A stretch of DNA of 64,000 bases, from assembly GCA_004154925.1 (NCBI GenBank), contig QJNS01000060.1:287396-351395 (forward strand). The letters run 5' to 3'. A program made the translations under genes and the position numbers. The stretch comes from Monosporascus cannonballus (Eukaryota > Ascomycota > Sordariomycetes > Xylariales). Shown here piece by piece: positions 36,437 to 49,503 of this stretch. The notes beneath the pieces were generated by a model. The model ran no database searches and had not been told where the DNA came from. It worked only from the letters and a program-made list of their open reading frames with translations. Within the stretch, counting starts at the first letter, position 1. Each line of letters opens with the position of its first letter.

Positions 36437-36700
36437 TGAAACCCTGACATCACACACAGAAGCATATAACTGAAGAAGAAGTGTATTAAAGGTTGTCTGA
36501 CCTCTAGAAGGCCCTAGCTAGAAAGTGAAGGTGGCGAACCCTCCTTTTATACACGTAAATACAGCTGTGGCTGAGAGGAAAAGGCACCAGGGGTGCATAA
36601 AGTAATCTCCGCTAGGGCTGACTGGCGTTGTTAGGTCTGACAGGTTCACATGTGGTGGGTTCCTACCTTTTCTAGCGATGCCCTTAGTGTGGCCGTAGGG
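36437..36700 (+). repeat. R1 repeat copy 2, uninterrupted
   Basis: It starts tgaaaccctgacatcacacac and continues through agaagcatataactgaagaag, a gtgtattaaagg core and ctagaaggccctagctag. This is the empty-site counterpart of the copy broken by the TIR element at 30692-31557. Similarity to copy 1 fades gradually, so the right limit is approximate. Confidence 0.6.
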
Positions 36701-37136
36701 TTGCAGACAAGTGGGAAGCACAGAAAGCTTTACATGGTACGCAATTCCGAGACGTTACAGTAGGCTGCATTCGGTAGGATTCACGTCTCCTGCAATGCTG
36801 CTGTCGCATTGTGGCATACATAACCCTTGGATCCTTCGGAATTCATTTGCAGAAAAGGTGCGCGAGTCACGGCACCCTGTAACGACGCGACACAACGGCT
36901 AAAAAACGGAGCCTTCAAACTTAAAAAGCCACATGTAGAGCTTAAACGAAGGGGGACCAATAGGGACACATGTGGCGTCAAAGTCAAATCAAGGAAGTGC
37001 CACTACATTCATTTATCGCGTGAATCGAGAACCAGAAGATTCCTAAGTACAGCTGATGCGCCCCGCACTTCCTAAGAAGAAAATAAGAATGGACAAGAAA
37101 AATTGGCTTCTCCCCCGTTTAGGTATCATAACGAAC

Positions 37137-38504
37137 TTATATGGTGATCTCCGTCGTCCCGTCGAGGTCCGAGACCTTGAGGTCGTAACGCTTGATGTGC
37201 ATGCTCCAGGCCATGTTCCCGGTGACCATGTTCTTGGCCCCGTTGATCCACGTCGTCAAATCTTGCTTGCGATCGGGGAACTTCTCGAGGGCGCGCCGGG
37301 CCGCGGCTTCAAAAGATTCGGCGCTGCGCTGTATTATCTTGTACGTCTCATCGACCGCCGTCTGCAAGTCCCCGTGCTGGTGATAGAGGACCGCCACTAC
37401 GTTGTTGTAAAAGGGGTATCTGAGCTCTCTTCTCAGGGAGAACATATCGTTCATAATCTGCGGCGTCGTCGATCAGTACCTACTCCCTTACCACGTGGCA
37501 GGAGTTCTGCCGTTGGCCTCGACTTACGGCAATCAAACAGATGGTCTGGTCGAAGACTTCAACCACGTCTGGGTCGTATCGAATAGTGTCGCCGAGGTCA
37601 ACCTTGACCATGTACCTGCAGTAGCCGCCGGGTTAGCCCGCTACGTGCAGTTTCGGGTGCGTATCAGGTTACTCACTCTAGAATCGACGTAACGAAGCCT
37701 GCTGCGCTCGTCCCCATACGGCACGGTACATACTCATCTACGGTTGGCGCTCTGCCGCTCAACTCGGAGTGCTGTTCTATTTCGCAAGCTCGCATGTATC
37801 TGTACAGCTCATCCAACATCCTCAGTCGCTGGCTCCTCGTCATTCTGAACATGGCAGCCTCCCCGATAGGGTTGAAACTCCTGAGGGTTGGAATCGCAGG
37901 AGGATCGGTGGGATTGCCCGGTGGGGGGTTATCGGCCAGGTATCTCTCGAAATGCGCGATGCTCGCATCTCTGAACTTGTTCGAGGCATCCAGGTCGGAC
38001 ACCAGGTTCGTGAGTTCGGGGTTATCGGTATCTGCCGGCCTTGGGTCAGCATGGGCTCAGTCGCCGGGAGAGCCGTGGTATTCACCATCATCCCATAGGT
38101 AAAGCTGTAGAACGGATTAGCGAATGGTTATCCATCACCGCAGACCACGACTAGCTTACAAAGGTAACGAGCTGTGCTGCGAAGCGCAGCGCCTCGTAGT
38201 CCGCATTGGGCCACCAGACAGAGACGAAGTAAGGACAATCCGTCGATTCACAGATGTCGTAGCCTTTTCCGGGTCCCATGAGTCTGTATCGACGATCAGC
38301 AAAAGAGACCGGCACAAACTGATTGCAGCTCGCCACAACCTACTTTAACAGGTCCTTGTGTTGCACATCTCTGAGGACTTTCAGGTGAGAGCTGCAACCC
38401 TTCGGCCAGCCCTCGACGATGGCGTTCAGGTTCGGGAACCTCAGCTTCTGCCCCTTCAGAGTCTGGACATAGTCGTGAGAGCCCAAAGCTAGCGATCTAC
38501 CCAT
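37137..38504 (-). pseudogene. Sesquiterpene-type terpene cyclase, two stops
   Basis: Four minus-strand exons are read at 38504-38160, 38104-37677, 37615-37528 and 37457-37137. The introns are GTAAGC..CAG, GTGAGT..CAG and GTAAGT..CAG, all in phase, giving 393 codon positions, a normal size for fungal class I cyclases. The Asp-rich motif reads LWDDGEY at the start of exon 2. The second metal site reads NDMFSLRRE, matching NDxxSxxxE, at the exon 3/4 junction, followed by the usual NVVAVLYHQHG helix and C-terminal helices. Two nonsense codons break it: TAG at 38340-38342 (codon 55) and TGA at 38057-38059 (codon 131). Class I cyclases ionise a prenyl diphosphate and cyclise it. No partner biosynthetic gene lies next to it. 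Confidence 0.85.
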
Positions 38505-41500
38505 GGCGACGGTGTTCTGTTTAGTTTTGACAAGACTTCGGTGACTGGCTAGAGCGACTGCAGCTGCTGCATACCCTACCTTGACGAGACTTCATATATA
38601 TAGCATGAGGGGCAAGCTGCGAAGACAAACCGTTGGATCCCGTGCATAAGTACTCTCGGAGGCTAGCAACGTGCCTGGAAAGACGTTTACGGAGCGGTTA
38701 TGCTAATAAGACCCACTCGAATCCGCTAATGGTACCTGGGTCCTTATCTTCTCCCTAACGAGGTTACCGTGTCCTGCATGACCATGGTTGTTGGAGTATC
38801 GGCTATGTGATGTGTCTGATAATCCTTTTCAAGAGGACTAGGGCGGCTCGAAACGCTCAAAAAACTCACTCGCATTACTGACCCATTCCTGATACGCCGG
38901 GAAATACCACCAACCATTGGGGGTAGACCAATGCCGCGTAGTGGCGAAGTGGCTCGTTCCGGGCCGCTGGGACCCGACGCATTTTCCTACCAACAGAGGA
39001 GCATAACGTGGAAGACGTGTCTACTTCCACTGGCTGGGTGACCAGGAGGGCTATCGACAACTCTATGAACGACTGGGCCTTGTAGATCGAGCAGCGGGAC
39101 ACGTGGAGTGTGTGTTCCAGGATCTGCTGACCCAACACGCGGTTACCGCGAGCTGCGACATGAAAGGACTTCGAAAGCTCGACTCCTAAGTCCGCAGGTT
39201 CTCGTATGCCCTACAGTCCGCAAAGGGCTCCTATAGATAGGGATAGCCCTACGTTCAAGTAACAATACAGGTACTGGGCTGATGCTCGCTCGCATAAGTT
39301 AGCCAACACTTGTGTTTGGCCCTAATCGAGCCTCACTACCACTAAAACAAGCCGCGCCGTAACAGTGTGACCGGGAGCCGAACGACCAAACTGTCACTCT
39401 TCCCCTCACGTCATATTGTCTCATACATGCTAAGTTGCTGAGCCGAGCATCGACCGCTCTTTTGGAGCTAGACGTACCAGGCAGTCAATGGCCCATAAAA
39501 ATTTGCGAGATATATACCGCCATATTAGGTAAACGGAGGCTCGGCGATACGGAGCGCGCATGCAAAATAATCAAGGATTAGCATACCATCTCCAGCATTG
39601 AGCAAGCCCGAAGACGGGACGAAATCCTTGTCCAATCAGATTTTACTATTCTGACATGCAGTAGGCCAACGGTGCCCGTTCTATGGGGCATATGCAGGCT
39701 GGAAACCTCGGCTCCAAAGAGGCGGTCGATAACTAAACGCAGCAGTCAACGTAAGACGCTAATGTAAAAAAATCATCTTGTTCCTGTACTATGTAATAAA
39801 ACCAGTCGGTTCTAGTTCGGAGCACGTTAATGATACTGGTTGTGAACCTTATTACTGCAGATATGTGGGGTTATCACGTGACTCTGGAATTTGATACATC
39901 CGTTTGGGGATTAGCCAGATACTTACCAAGGGAGGTAGGTAGATAATAAGACGTTGAGAGGTCCCACCCACCTCTGCCCGCCAATACGACGGTAACATTC
40001 ACCCCTGCAGCACCCTGACAGCACAGCAAAAGATAATCCCGCTGCCGGAACGAGCATATGCACGAAGTGATGCTCCGCTATGCTGCTACGCACTGCTGTA
40101 CATAGGGTCTCGCTGCTGTACAGTCTCCCCTCGGTTTTATATGTGGGCCCGGTATATGTAGGGTCCCTGGGATATTGCGGCATCTTGGCTTTTATATCTG
40201 GCTACTAGATTTCCGTGCGATTTCAACTGGAGGCTTGGTGAGAAGATACATAACTTATGGCCAATATATGTGAATAAACTACAAGACCGTCACACTAAGG
40301 ACCGAAGTGTTACTGTACCTAGGTGCCGGGCATGCCACTGTGTTGCAATAAACTTACATGTAGGTAACTACTAGGCGATGGTATTGTCGTAAACCCTTAC
40401 GATAGGTACTTGCGTAACCTTTGGAAGATGGTCGGAGCTGAGTGCAGGGTCTTGCACAATTTATGTGTATCCTCCGGGAGGATGGCATTGTGGCACCCCG
40501 GGTAAGCTGACGATAGGCACGAGTTTCCATAGCGAGGTGTCACGGATGCGATAGAAGCAATCATGGCTGTCTACTTCGTATACCATAGTAACATGTATCT
40601 CGCTTATTAGTTGAGGGAGTTTACGGCTAATAAGGCCGATGGAGCTATGATGGGGAGATCCAGGGGCACTGACCATTACTATCTAAACATTCCGCAGTGG
40701 CCAGAGTGGTTAAAAGTGGCTAGCGCGGCAGACGAGCAACGTTAAAGAAGGGAAAAGACACAAGAGCGAAGATCGAAGCCTCTCCGTTGATTCCATCAGT
40801 CTTGGGTTAAATTTGGGGCCCAAAGTCGAAGGCAACATGGTTCGTGGCTCCTCGCCTCGTGAGCCTAGACCGATACACGCAGTATCTCCGACTTGTCCCT
40901 CGGACATGTCCAGAACAGATACCGCCCTCCTCTTGGGGAAAAGTCGCAGAACCCATCTGGCAGTCTCTGTCCCTTCGAGATTGCCTTCGGAGATTAATGG
41001 GATGATATGACAACAAGCCATTCAATGCTACATACAACTCTCAGGGGTATTCTTAGTTAGCTACCTCCGCCGGATCCGCTAAAAGTTAGGTAAACTCTTA
41101 AACAGCTTTGTATGGGAATAAACATGCTTTAACGGTTCTGTTACTGCTTGCCGTTATCCGAAGCAACGAAAATCGATCTTAACCGAGATGCTGGTGCATA
41201 TTCTATACAATTTTATGAAGTTTACATTATAGCCTTATACGGCCGGTAATGGACTAGTGGATGTAACAAACTAAGAATACCACTGAGAGTTGTGCGTCCA
41301 TGGATATGAGCACTATACCGCGGAAATCATCCGCCACAAGCAACGAGCAACCACGGGTGCCTTTACTTAGATCTTGACTCTGGAAATACGGTTCAACCTA
41401 AACAGCCTTACTTTTAGCTGAGAAGCAAGCGACCCGTCCCAGCCGAGCGGATTCAACCTTTGTTAGTTGGTCTTAGAGGCAGCCACTGTACAATTATTAT

Positions 41501-42546
41501 TACAAGGCGTTTTTTAGAGCGAGACTAGCAAGAGCGCGGGACACATCGCTACAGAGTAGCGTGGTCATCACTAAAAAATAAGGGTGCAGCGGTTGACTGT
41601 TATGGAAGTCCGTTACTTAACTTAATAAGCACGCGACAGTGACAACGTCCCAACACCCCCTAGTGATCCCACAAAAGTCACATACCCCTCGCATGTAACT
41701 TGAAACGAGCAACAGGGATCTCCCTGGTGGCTTGGCGTCCCTGGTCGAAGGGTTGGCACGAACTGACACGTCCGAAAATTTTGCAGATTTCTCTCGTCGG
41801 AAAGACATCCCAAGTGACACTCTCCTGTTCTCTCGTGCGTACGTACTTGTAGAGCATTTAGCGTCTAGTCTCTTGTACGTAGAGAGAGCTAGACCGGACA
41901 TTGCCCACCGAAAGGGCCTTACACCGCACCCGCCATGGGCACAACCGAGTGGATTCTGGCTGCGGGAGGGCCATGATGTTGCTGGGACTCCCTTGTGTAT
42001 CCCCATCTTCCTGGTCAAAGAAGCCTCGTCAATGGCTGGTCCGTCGCGGGGCGCTGACTCCTCGCTTGCTTCCGGTGTTCCGCCCGTTGATGCGTCGATT
42101 TCGTTTACGATATGGGCAATACCTAACGAGCACCGCTAAAGTGGATGGTGCACCGTGTCGCCGCCATCCTGGCCCTTGCGCGGCCTTCGCCGCAAATTTG
42201 ATTTGAGTGTCAAAGGTTGAAAACAACGCTGTTTGTTGCTGAAAGCCTCAATTAACGAATTCAGCCATCTAAGAGCGTCAATTTCCACCGCTGTTCTGCC
42301 GCACCAATACTAGCTGAACCCGTTTCTCTGCGCCGCTTGGGATAGATAGTCTTTTCATCCTCTTGTGATCGTATGGTACGTATGGGAGGTTAGCGGTGAA
42401 GCTGGCGGCCTTGAACAAGGACTAGCACCCGCCGGGGTCCAACCATGAACTTCAGGAAGTCTCGCATATATGCTTCTTCCTAACTTGAGAGTCTTCTCTT
42501 CCTACCCGAATCGACCTGACGATCTCGTAAAGGACCTACCGCAGGG
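38505..42546. other. Four-kilobase gene-poor stretch
   Basis: No supported gene. Overlapping two-strand ORFs at 40710-41037 and 41617-42226 are of chance type. The minus-strand ORF 38875-39138 is open but unrecognised. Confidence 0.4.
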
Positions 42547-45500
42547 ATGATGAGAAGGATCAGAGACACGCTGAATAGGCTCACGCGATCGTCGCGTAGC
42601 TCTACGCGGGACGAGTCTAGTGTGAGGCTGGAAAAGTCGGGCCAATCGATCTCTAGTCACGGGAGTCTCGAAACAATGGCCAGCACCCCCGAAGGAAGAG
42701 GCGCCATTATCCTGCACGATGGGACTCGAGAAGCGGATGACGGCATGGATATCGTGGTGGTTCACGATTTGTTCGGGCATCGCATAGCGAATTGGTTCCA
42801 GAGAGGGATTTGTTGGCCGCGAGATCTTCTAAAGGATGATTTCCAAAACGCCAGGATCATCACCTGGGGTTGGACGGGCCCCTTCGGCAGCACCAATGCC
42901 TTCTCCGACCAGGCCGAGGCTCTTCTTACCGATATTGCGGGTACCCGTACCGACACGTCCCGACCGATCGTCTTCGTCGGCCACGGTATCGGCGGGCTGG
43001 TTATCAAGGAAGCGCTTGTAACCGCAGCCATGTCACGAATATATGGTAGCCACCATGAGCTAGGAAACGTTTACCCGAAGACCGTCGGTGTCATATTCCT
43101 AGGGACACCCCATTCGAACAGCGGCAAGCAGAGCCTGGGAGAAGTGATCTCCACAGCTGCACAGATGTCCGTTCGCCAACCGAGCAACCAGCTTCTTCGG
43201 TTGCTGAGAGAGAGCTCGGAGATATTTGAGAACCAACGGGACACGTTCGCGCTGATCTCCAGAGATATCCAAGTTGTGTGCATTAGGGCGAAGCTTTCCA
43301 TGCCTACTGGACAGGTACGACAACAGCAATGCCTGGCCGCTTAGACTGTGATACTCTTGCTGATGCTTCCACAGATGATATCGAAGGCCTCGGCCAGCTA
43401 CGACGGACTTAATGTCAGGACGGACGAATTTTTGACTAACCACGTTGACCTGGCCAGATTTGAGAGCAGGCAAGACGTTAGCTATCAAAAACTCATAAGG
43501 CATATTACGCAGCTATCTGCAACACCTAAACCCCATGGTAAGCACCTGAATCATGTGGGCCTCAGCTCCGAGCTAGGCTTTGCGGATGTCGTCGAGACGA
43601 AACATAGCTAAGGCCCTTTACAGAATTAGAAGCGAAGGAAACTCGCAACCAAGGTATGCCCGCGATAGGATGGATAGAGAATAACTGGAACTAACTCTGT
43701 AGCAGAGATATTGGACGCTCTCTACTTCGACTCGATAAACGACAGAGAAGAAAAGATTCACGAAGCTTATGGTCAGACTTGCGACTGGATCCTGTCGGCC
43801 AAAGAGGAAAACCAGGATGAATCGCCGTTTTATTCCTGGTTGACGGCTCCCCAAACCATCTTTTGGGTTAGCGGAAGAGCTGGCTCCGGTAAATCGACGT
43901 TGATGAAACACGCATTTCACAGTGAGAGGACGAGACAGGAGTTGGAGGAATGGTCGCGAGGCGGCGACCTTCTCATCGCATCCGTCTTTCTTTTCGAGGG
44001 GGGTAGCCATATACAGAAGTCGAGAGAAGGAATCCTACGCAGCGTTTTATATCAGATACTCACCCAGAGGCGTGATTTGATAACCGTCGCCTTTCCGAGC
44101 TTCTTTGGCTGTGAATGGCCGCCCGCCGCCCCCTTCAACACCGTTATCAATCTCAGCCAGGCATTCTACTCTTTATTCGCCCACGACTCCCAGAGGCTCA
44201 AGCTATGTATCTTTATAGATGGCCTAGACGAGTATCGGATTATGGATCGAAAAGATTATTACACGGAAGCGGATTTTGCCTTGGTTTACGACGGGGACGA
44301 GGGCGACGCCGGATTGGGCTCGAGCAGGTGGATTAATGAGAGCCATATGGATATCTCTCGACTGATCAACGAGCTGGGGAGCAAAGATACAATCAAACTC
44401 TGTGTCTCGAGTAGAGAGTTAGCGATTTTCGAGGAGGCTTTCGCCGAACACCCGCGGCTCCGAGTTCACACACATTCAGAGACGTCGATTGCTCAGTATG
44501 TTGCTGGCCGCTTAGAAGAAGCAGTGCCTGGCTTGCCCAACATGGCCTCTCTTTGCCGCGAGATAGCACACAAATCGCACGGAGACGTTCTCTGGGCCCG
44601 TCTGGCCATCGACATGGTACTGGAGGGATCCCTGAAGACCTTAAGGAGTACGTTGGATTCGTTGCCGTCGCAGCTAGGCGGGACGGAAGGCCTTTATATG
44701 CTGATGATTCAAAATCTTCCTCACGATCACCAACCAGATGCTTACAAGATCTTCGAGCTTGTCTTGAGAGCGGAGCAGCCGCCATCCTTGATCACTCTGG
44801 CTTTCGCGGAGGAAGGATACTTAGCCGACCCTGCGACACAAGCACATAATCCGGCCCAGGGCAAGTTAAGGATTTCGCACGACAGACTTCACGAATGGAC
44901 TGCGGAGGATATCCAGCGGATTTGCGGTCAGATGCAACGCCGCCTACAGACACACTGCGCTAGCCTCTTGGATGTGGAGTCTGGGCCGCTCGAGGCGGGC
45001 CAGCGCGTGGTATTCATGCACCAAACCGCCAAAGAGTTCGCTGCTAGGAAGGACGTGTGGGCCAAAGTACTCACAAAGCAGCCTACAGCTGCTGAGCTCG
45101 ATATCTCCCTCCTGAGCGGTTGTATCAGGCACATCCAGATTTTTGAGGCCCTGCGTCCTCCTGTCTCAGCTTGGCCGGAGGTGCGGTTCCTCCCCGAAGC
45201 ATGGTTACTCATTGCGAATGCCTTGAGGTACGCTGGCAGGATCGACAGCAACGCCCCCGATTTCAAGTCTTACTGCGAGCTACTCAACGAGATGGACCAG
45301 ACTATCCAACAAGCCTGGGTCACGTCGCTCCGCCGACATGTGCCGCTCTACGACGATACAGAATGGTTCGAAACCAAATGTCCCGCATTGTGCAGTAAGC
45401 ACTGGGCTGGCTATGAACCCATGGAGACTGGGAAGCCCCCCAAGCGAAAGGACTTCCTGGCCCTGGCCGTCCAAGCCAACCTCGTAAATTACGTTTCGGC

Positions 45501-46038
45501 AAGGCTCAAGGCCATGCCAGAACACCAGCGCCGCAGCAAGGCGCAGGATCTCCTAGACTACGTTGTGAGCCCCAAGGCCGAGGGGTTCTCGGCCTGCGTG
45601 ACGCTCAGCGGCGACTACGTGGACTTCCACCACGACATGCCGGACTCCCGGTTCCTGGACATACTGTTCGACAGCGGCGCAGACCCGAGGGAGGGCCCCA
45701 AGCTCTGGCTCAAAGCCTTCAAGACCGGGCGCCAGTACTTCTCGCGCCAGAACATGACCATGTCCCAGCTAATGCAGAGCAGCTCCAGCTCGCGGCTGAT
45801 GCAGAACCGGCAACGATGGGTCGCCGCCGTACGGGCGCTCCTGATGCACGGGGCGGACCCGCACGCGACCATCGAGACTCGCAGCGCGACACCGGACGAC
45901 CATTCCTCCTACGAGACAAAGACCGCCATCGAGCTGATCCGGGAGATGCTCGAGGGGGAGCCGGAATACGCGGTCGAGCTGGCCGAGCTGGACGCCCTCA
46001 CGGGCAGACGTCCCAGTACGGCGGCAGTGGCTTACTAA
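42547..46038 (+). CDS. NLR-like protein: hydrolase-like plus NACHT
   Basis: Three exons are read at 42547-43314, 43375-43537 and 43703-46038, with GTACGA..CAG and GTAAGC..TAG introns in phase, giving about 1088 residues. Residues about 60-250 form an alpha/beta-hydrolase-like (DUF676/SERAC1-type) effector domain with VVVHDLFGH and FVGHGIGGLVIKEAL. The nucleophile position of GxSxG is Gly147, so lipase activity is unlikely. A linker helix region follows. The NACHT NTPase has Walker A GRAGSGKST at about 367-375 and Walker B LKLCIFIDGLDEY at about 477-489, then winged-helix-like sequence. The C-terminus (about 700-1088) is helical and shows no obvious WD40, TPR or ankyrin units, apart from two weak ankyrin-like lines ending in GADP. 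Fungal proteins of this build are implicated in non-self recognition and regulated cell death; this one's role is inferred. Confidence 0.88.
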
Positions 46039-47961
46039 GAAGACGAAAGCATGGCTATGTCTGTATTTATTATGGGTCGGGGGTTATCGGCGCAGCTATA
46101 GACACCCCTTTATGTATTAGAACGGTAATCACGATGTGACGACGATAGAGCCACCCCACCCCGTTATTTTTTTAGTCAAAAGAATGGTCACCAGCACTTG
46201 CTTGTTCAACCCCAAGAGCTCCACTCCAAAGGCTAGTTCATCGAGTCCTTTGCCAAAGAATTGACACGACTAATCCGGCCATGTAGCGACAGCAGACGCC
46301 CGTCGTGAAATCTCAAGTCCCTGACCGGATATAGCGCAGGGTTGAGGGCTCATACGAACTAACCTCAATAGATAAACGTACCAAGGGCTCGGTGGATCTT
46401 TAGCGCGTAAAACTCTGTCGGGGTGGGCGAGGCTCATTAGTCTACCGGGCCATATATGCTCTTACGTGTTAAGCGGGGGGTGCGATGGCCACCCACTCCA
46501 AGGGTTCTATTTTCAAGGGAGGGGGGAAAGCCCCATCACGGGAATTAACTGCGATAGCAGGGTGAGCATAGCAAACTAGCAGGGTCTCGATGACCCGATG
46601 TAGCAAACACGCCCGACTCTTGGCCCACCCCGCGGGTGCAGGTGGATGCCCACTCGTGTTGCTCTGCGGTGTCTGCCCAGCCTGTCAGGTAATTACTCGC
46701 CTATGCGCTATGCTTGCGTCGCACCGGGTCATCAGGCCACCAAACCAGCGAGGGCCGACGCCGGCACCCCAGCACCCCGGCCCGGACCGCTGTCCCGGGA
46801 GTCCCAACCCCACACTCGCCCGGCCCGAGAAAGGATTTTTTTCCTTAGCCCGCTTTATAACGTCGCTGCGAGCCAGCTACATGCGTGCCAAGTGCCTGAT
46901 GATGCTGTTGGTTCCCATGCATGCCTCGCGTGTGCGACTACGTGCCCAATTCTCCCCTCTGGAGCTACTGTGTATCTCGGCCGCACATGGGGCTTATCAC
47001 ACCGCTATAGCCCCCATTTGCACCGCTAGGCAGGTATGGCTCGGTTTTTATTCCCCTATTCGTGTTTTCCAATAAAACGGTACCTATTGCGTAAGGGCAA
47101 ATTTCCCTCCTCAAGCTTTGGGCCCCACCCACATGCACGGAGCCTGCTGCTGGTCCACTAGTTCAACGGTCAAGCATGAGTGTGGATGGCAAGGTGGTAG
47201 ACCCTGTCATGTGTGGTAACAATTAGCGCTGGCCTTCATATGCAGCGTGCGCGCCTGGCAGCCGTGGGGGTCAGTTGACGTGGATTTGGCTCCGCATACT
47301 TCTCCACAGTTGTTTTACCATCCGTTGTTGTCACTCCGTCATCGGTAAGGGGTAGTCTCTCCCGGAAAAGGGTGGGGCCTAGAGCAGCGACAGGGTCTCC
47401 GGAGTGGTCCTGTCGTACGATGATAGGCAAGGGATCCAAGAACCCCATCCCATGCTTATCAAGGTACCATGTGCGAAATAGCTCTTCAATACCACCACCA
47501 CCATACCTGTCCCATGCTATCAATCATCCTGGGGACCCGGCAGCTAGGTTCGGCGCAATGCAGGCCATTCAGAATTACGCCACAACGTGATATTTCCCAA
47601 TACAACTGTTACCTTCTGATAAGGCCGCCTAACGTTACAACTTTATCCACTTTAAATATCTGCGTTCAAGCATGACTTCGAGGTCAGCAATTAGCCAGCA
47701 AGACTTGCTGACCTCAGTTGGCTAGCATTTTGGAACCCCATGCCAGCACCACCAGCAAAGACCTGACAGCGGACCATCTAGACCGGTTGAGCGCTGGAAC
47801 ATGTATGCACTGCCCAAAGCTACGCAGTCTGTAAAGAGGTATCGGGCCTAGCCATAGGCCCATATATATCGTCCCATGTATGTCAGACCATCCCACGGCC
47901 ACTTCAGTAGCGGTTTCTCGTATCCTTCGAAGGTCGACCAGATAAATCCACTCTTACAGAA

Positions 47962-47994
47962 GCGAATGCCCCAGTGTGTGATGGCAGGGTCTCA
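47962..47994 (-). repeat. R1 repeat copy 4, short
   Basis: A short minus-strand match to the beginning of R1 (cagtgtgtgatggcagggtctca on the plus strand), with cttacagaagcgaatgcc upstream lining up with the tcttcagttatatgc of the other copies. Confidence 0.45.
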
Positions 47995-48807
47995 TTGAAG
48001 GGAGAACCAACAAACGTTATATGCCGGTTAGGTTTAAACAGAGCGAAAGGAGATATCTGCCATGAGAGGGAGTTGCGAGTAGCCACTGTATTAAGCCCAG
48101 GTAGACCAAGGGCTGAAATATGCTTGCCTGTCCAATGTTCAGTTTCGTGCATTATTGTTTATGGATAACATATTTTCGAGGGCGATGTCGCGTACCGGAA
48201 ATCTCGATCAGAGTCACCACAGGAGACATACATATCGATCTTGACGCATTATAAATATTAGTTTGTCCTACGCCTTCATAAGCGTCTATACGCCGTACCT
48301 CTACGCCTGTCCAGTAGCTTGCGTCGTCCGAGATCCGCAGGTGCAGTGTAGCGATTCAAGGGCAAATAGCCGGGAGAATCGAGGCAAGGAATTGTCAACT
48401 TCGCCTGCTGAGGATGTGTCAAGGCAGGGGGTGACCGACACGCTGGTAGCTGGATCATCACCTACAACCTTCTCTACGCTGTAGAGAGGCGCAGGACGTC
48501 CGGCTGCCGGCGCGATTGGTACTTGGCCGCTCGCCTTCTCCTGCCTCCGAAGGGTCTCTAGACCTCGATACTATTGAAAATCATTGTTATTTATATCATC
48601 GCCCTAGAAATTAGGTCTTGCACAGAAAACAGGACAGAAAAGGCGATGTTCTTCCAGAACATGCAAAGAATCATGGGAAAGATATGAATGGAAGAGTCTG
48701 ACTACTACGCAGCTCATCCACTTCATCTCTAGGTTCGCAGTCTGAAAAGCTCATCCGCATCTCATAGAGTTATGCTGCTTGTGCCCGGACAATCAAGAAA
48801 TCTGGAG

Positions 48808-49004
48808 TTTTTTTTTTTTTTTTAACCAAGTGGCTAATTAAGTTCCGCCAACAAGTACTAGCTCCTCCTAGCATTTGGAACATATATTGCGAAAACTGTA
48901 TAACCATTTAATATATCCATGTCGCTACTTTAATATTATCGAAAGTACTGCTGAATAATATAATTCCGGGGGTTCCTTTGCTTTTTCGTTTTTTTTTTTT
49001 TTTT
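48808..49004. repeat. Paired 16-base poly-T tracts
   Basis: Two runs of exactly 16 T, at 48808-48823 and 48989-49004, sit in an AT-leaning patch. They could mark ends of old retroposed copies, but no LINE/SINE structure is visible. Confidence 0.4.
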
Positions 49005-49255
49005 GGTAGGGAAACGCAGAAGTAAAAGGTAGGAGGTTATTAGAGGAGTGGGAACATTTCCGCAAAATCGTGGGGTTCACGTTCCTTAACTAAAAAACTC
49101 GACCGCAATCTTCCCAGTCGATGGATTTAGAGGATGTCGAATCGCTGCTTCGCTCGTTTAAAGCTTTATTATCAAGGGCTGAAGTTCGCGAATAAGGGTT
49201 TCCAGCAATTGCTGTGATGGCTGTTAGGTGTTGTTGCGTTGATATATTAGGGGCT

Positions 49256-49503
49256 GTCGGGTGCCAAGGTGCGGCCCCCTTTCCGGGGCCCAGCGACCCA
49301 CCAGTGTGGCTCCAGTTTGTGTATATATAGGGGGGCTTCGCCCCCAAGTAGTTAGAAAAAGGCAGGCATTAATGGTCATCTATTTACTACCCATACTATG
49401 AACCACCTGCTGGGCTGCTTCTTCTGCCTCTCACTCCGTACTTTACCATTTTCCCTGACAGGTACAAGGAGAATCCATGATTCTTGAGACTACATAAGTT
49501 CAT
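49256..49503 (+). repeat. Possible solo LTR, copy 1
   Basis: The stretch begins TGTCGGGTGCCAAGG, has a TATA-like gtgtatatata followed by aggggggcttcgccccc, and ends near cttgagactacataagttca. The order TATA box, GC-rich hairpin, tail is repeated in diverged form at about 62850-63118. TG..CA termini and an internal core promoter are LTR features. No clear target duplication or primer-binding site was found. Confidence 0.45.

Larger units (their letters stand above)
46039..49255. other. Long intergenic stretch, relics only
   Basis: No supported gene in 3.2 kb. It contains R1 repeat copy 4 (ending at 47994) and two 16-base T runs at 48808-48823 and 48989-49004. ORFs at 46590-47075 (two frames) and 47236-47523 have no recognisable content. 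Confidence 0.4.

Noticed and set aside
38875..39138. 87-codon minus-strand ORF near the terpene cyclase
   Set aside because: Looked for a P450 or tailoring-enzyme motif that would extend a cluster and found none.
40690..40740. Serine-tRNA-like ggccagagtggttaaaa word
   Set aside because: No matching acceptor stem or T-loop downstream.
41617..42226. Overlapping 100-135-codon ORFs on both strands
   Set aside because: Mutually overlapping, no recognisable content on either strand.
46590..47075. 161-codon ORF with Cys and Pro
   Set aside because: A second frame overlaps it over the same span and neither shows family motifs; chance ORFs in GC-richer DNA.
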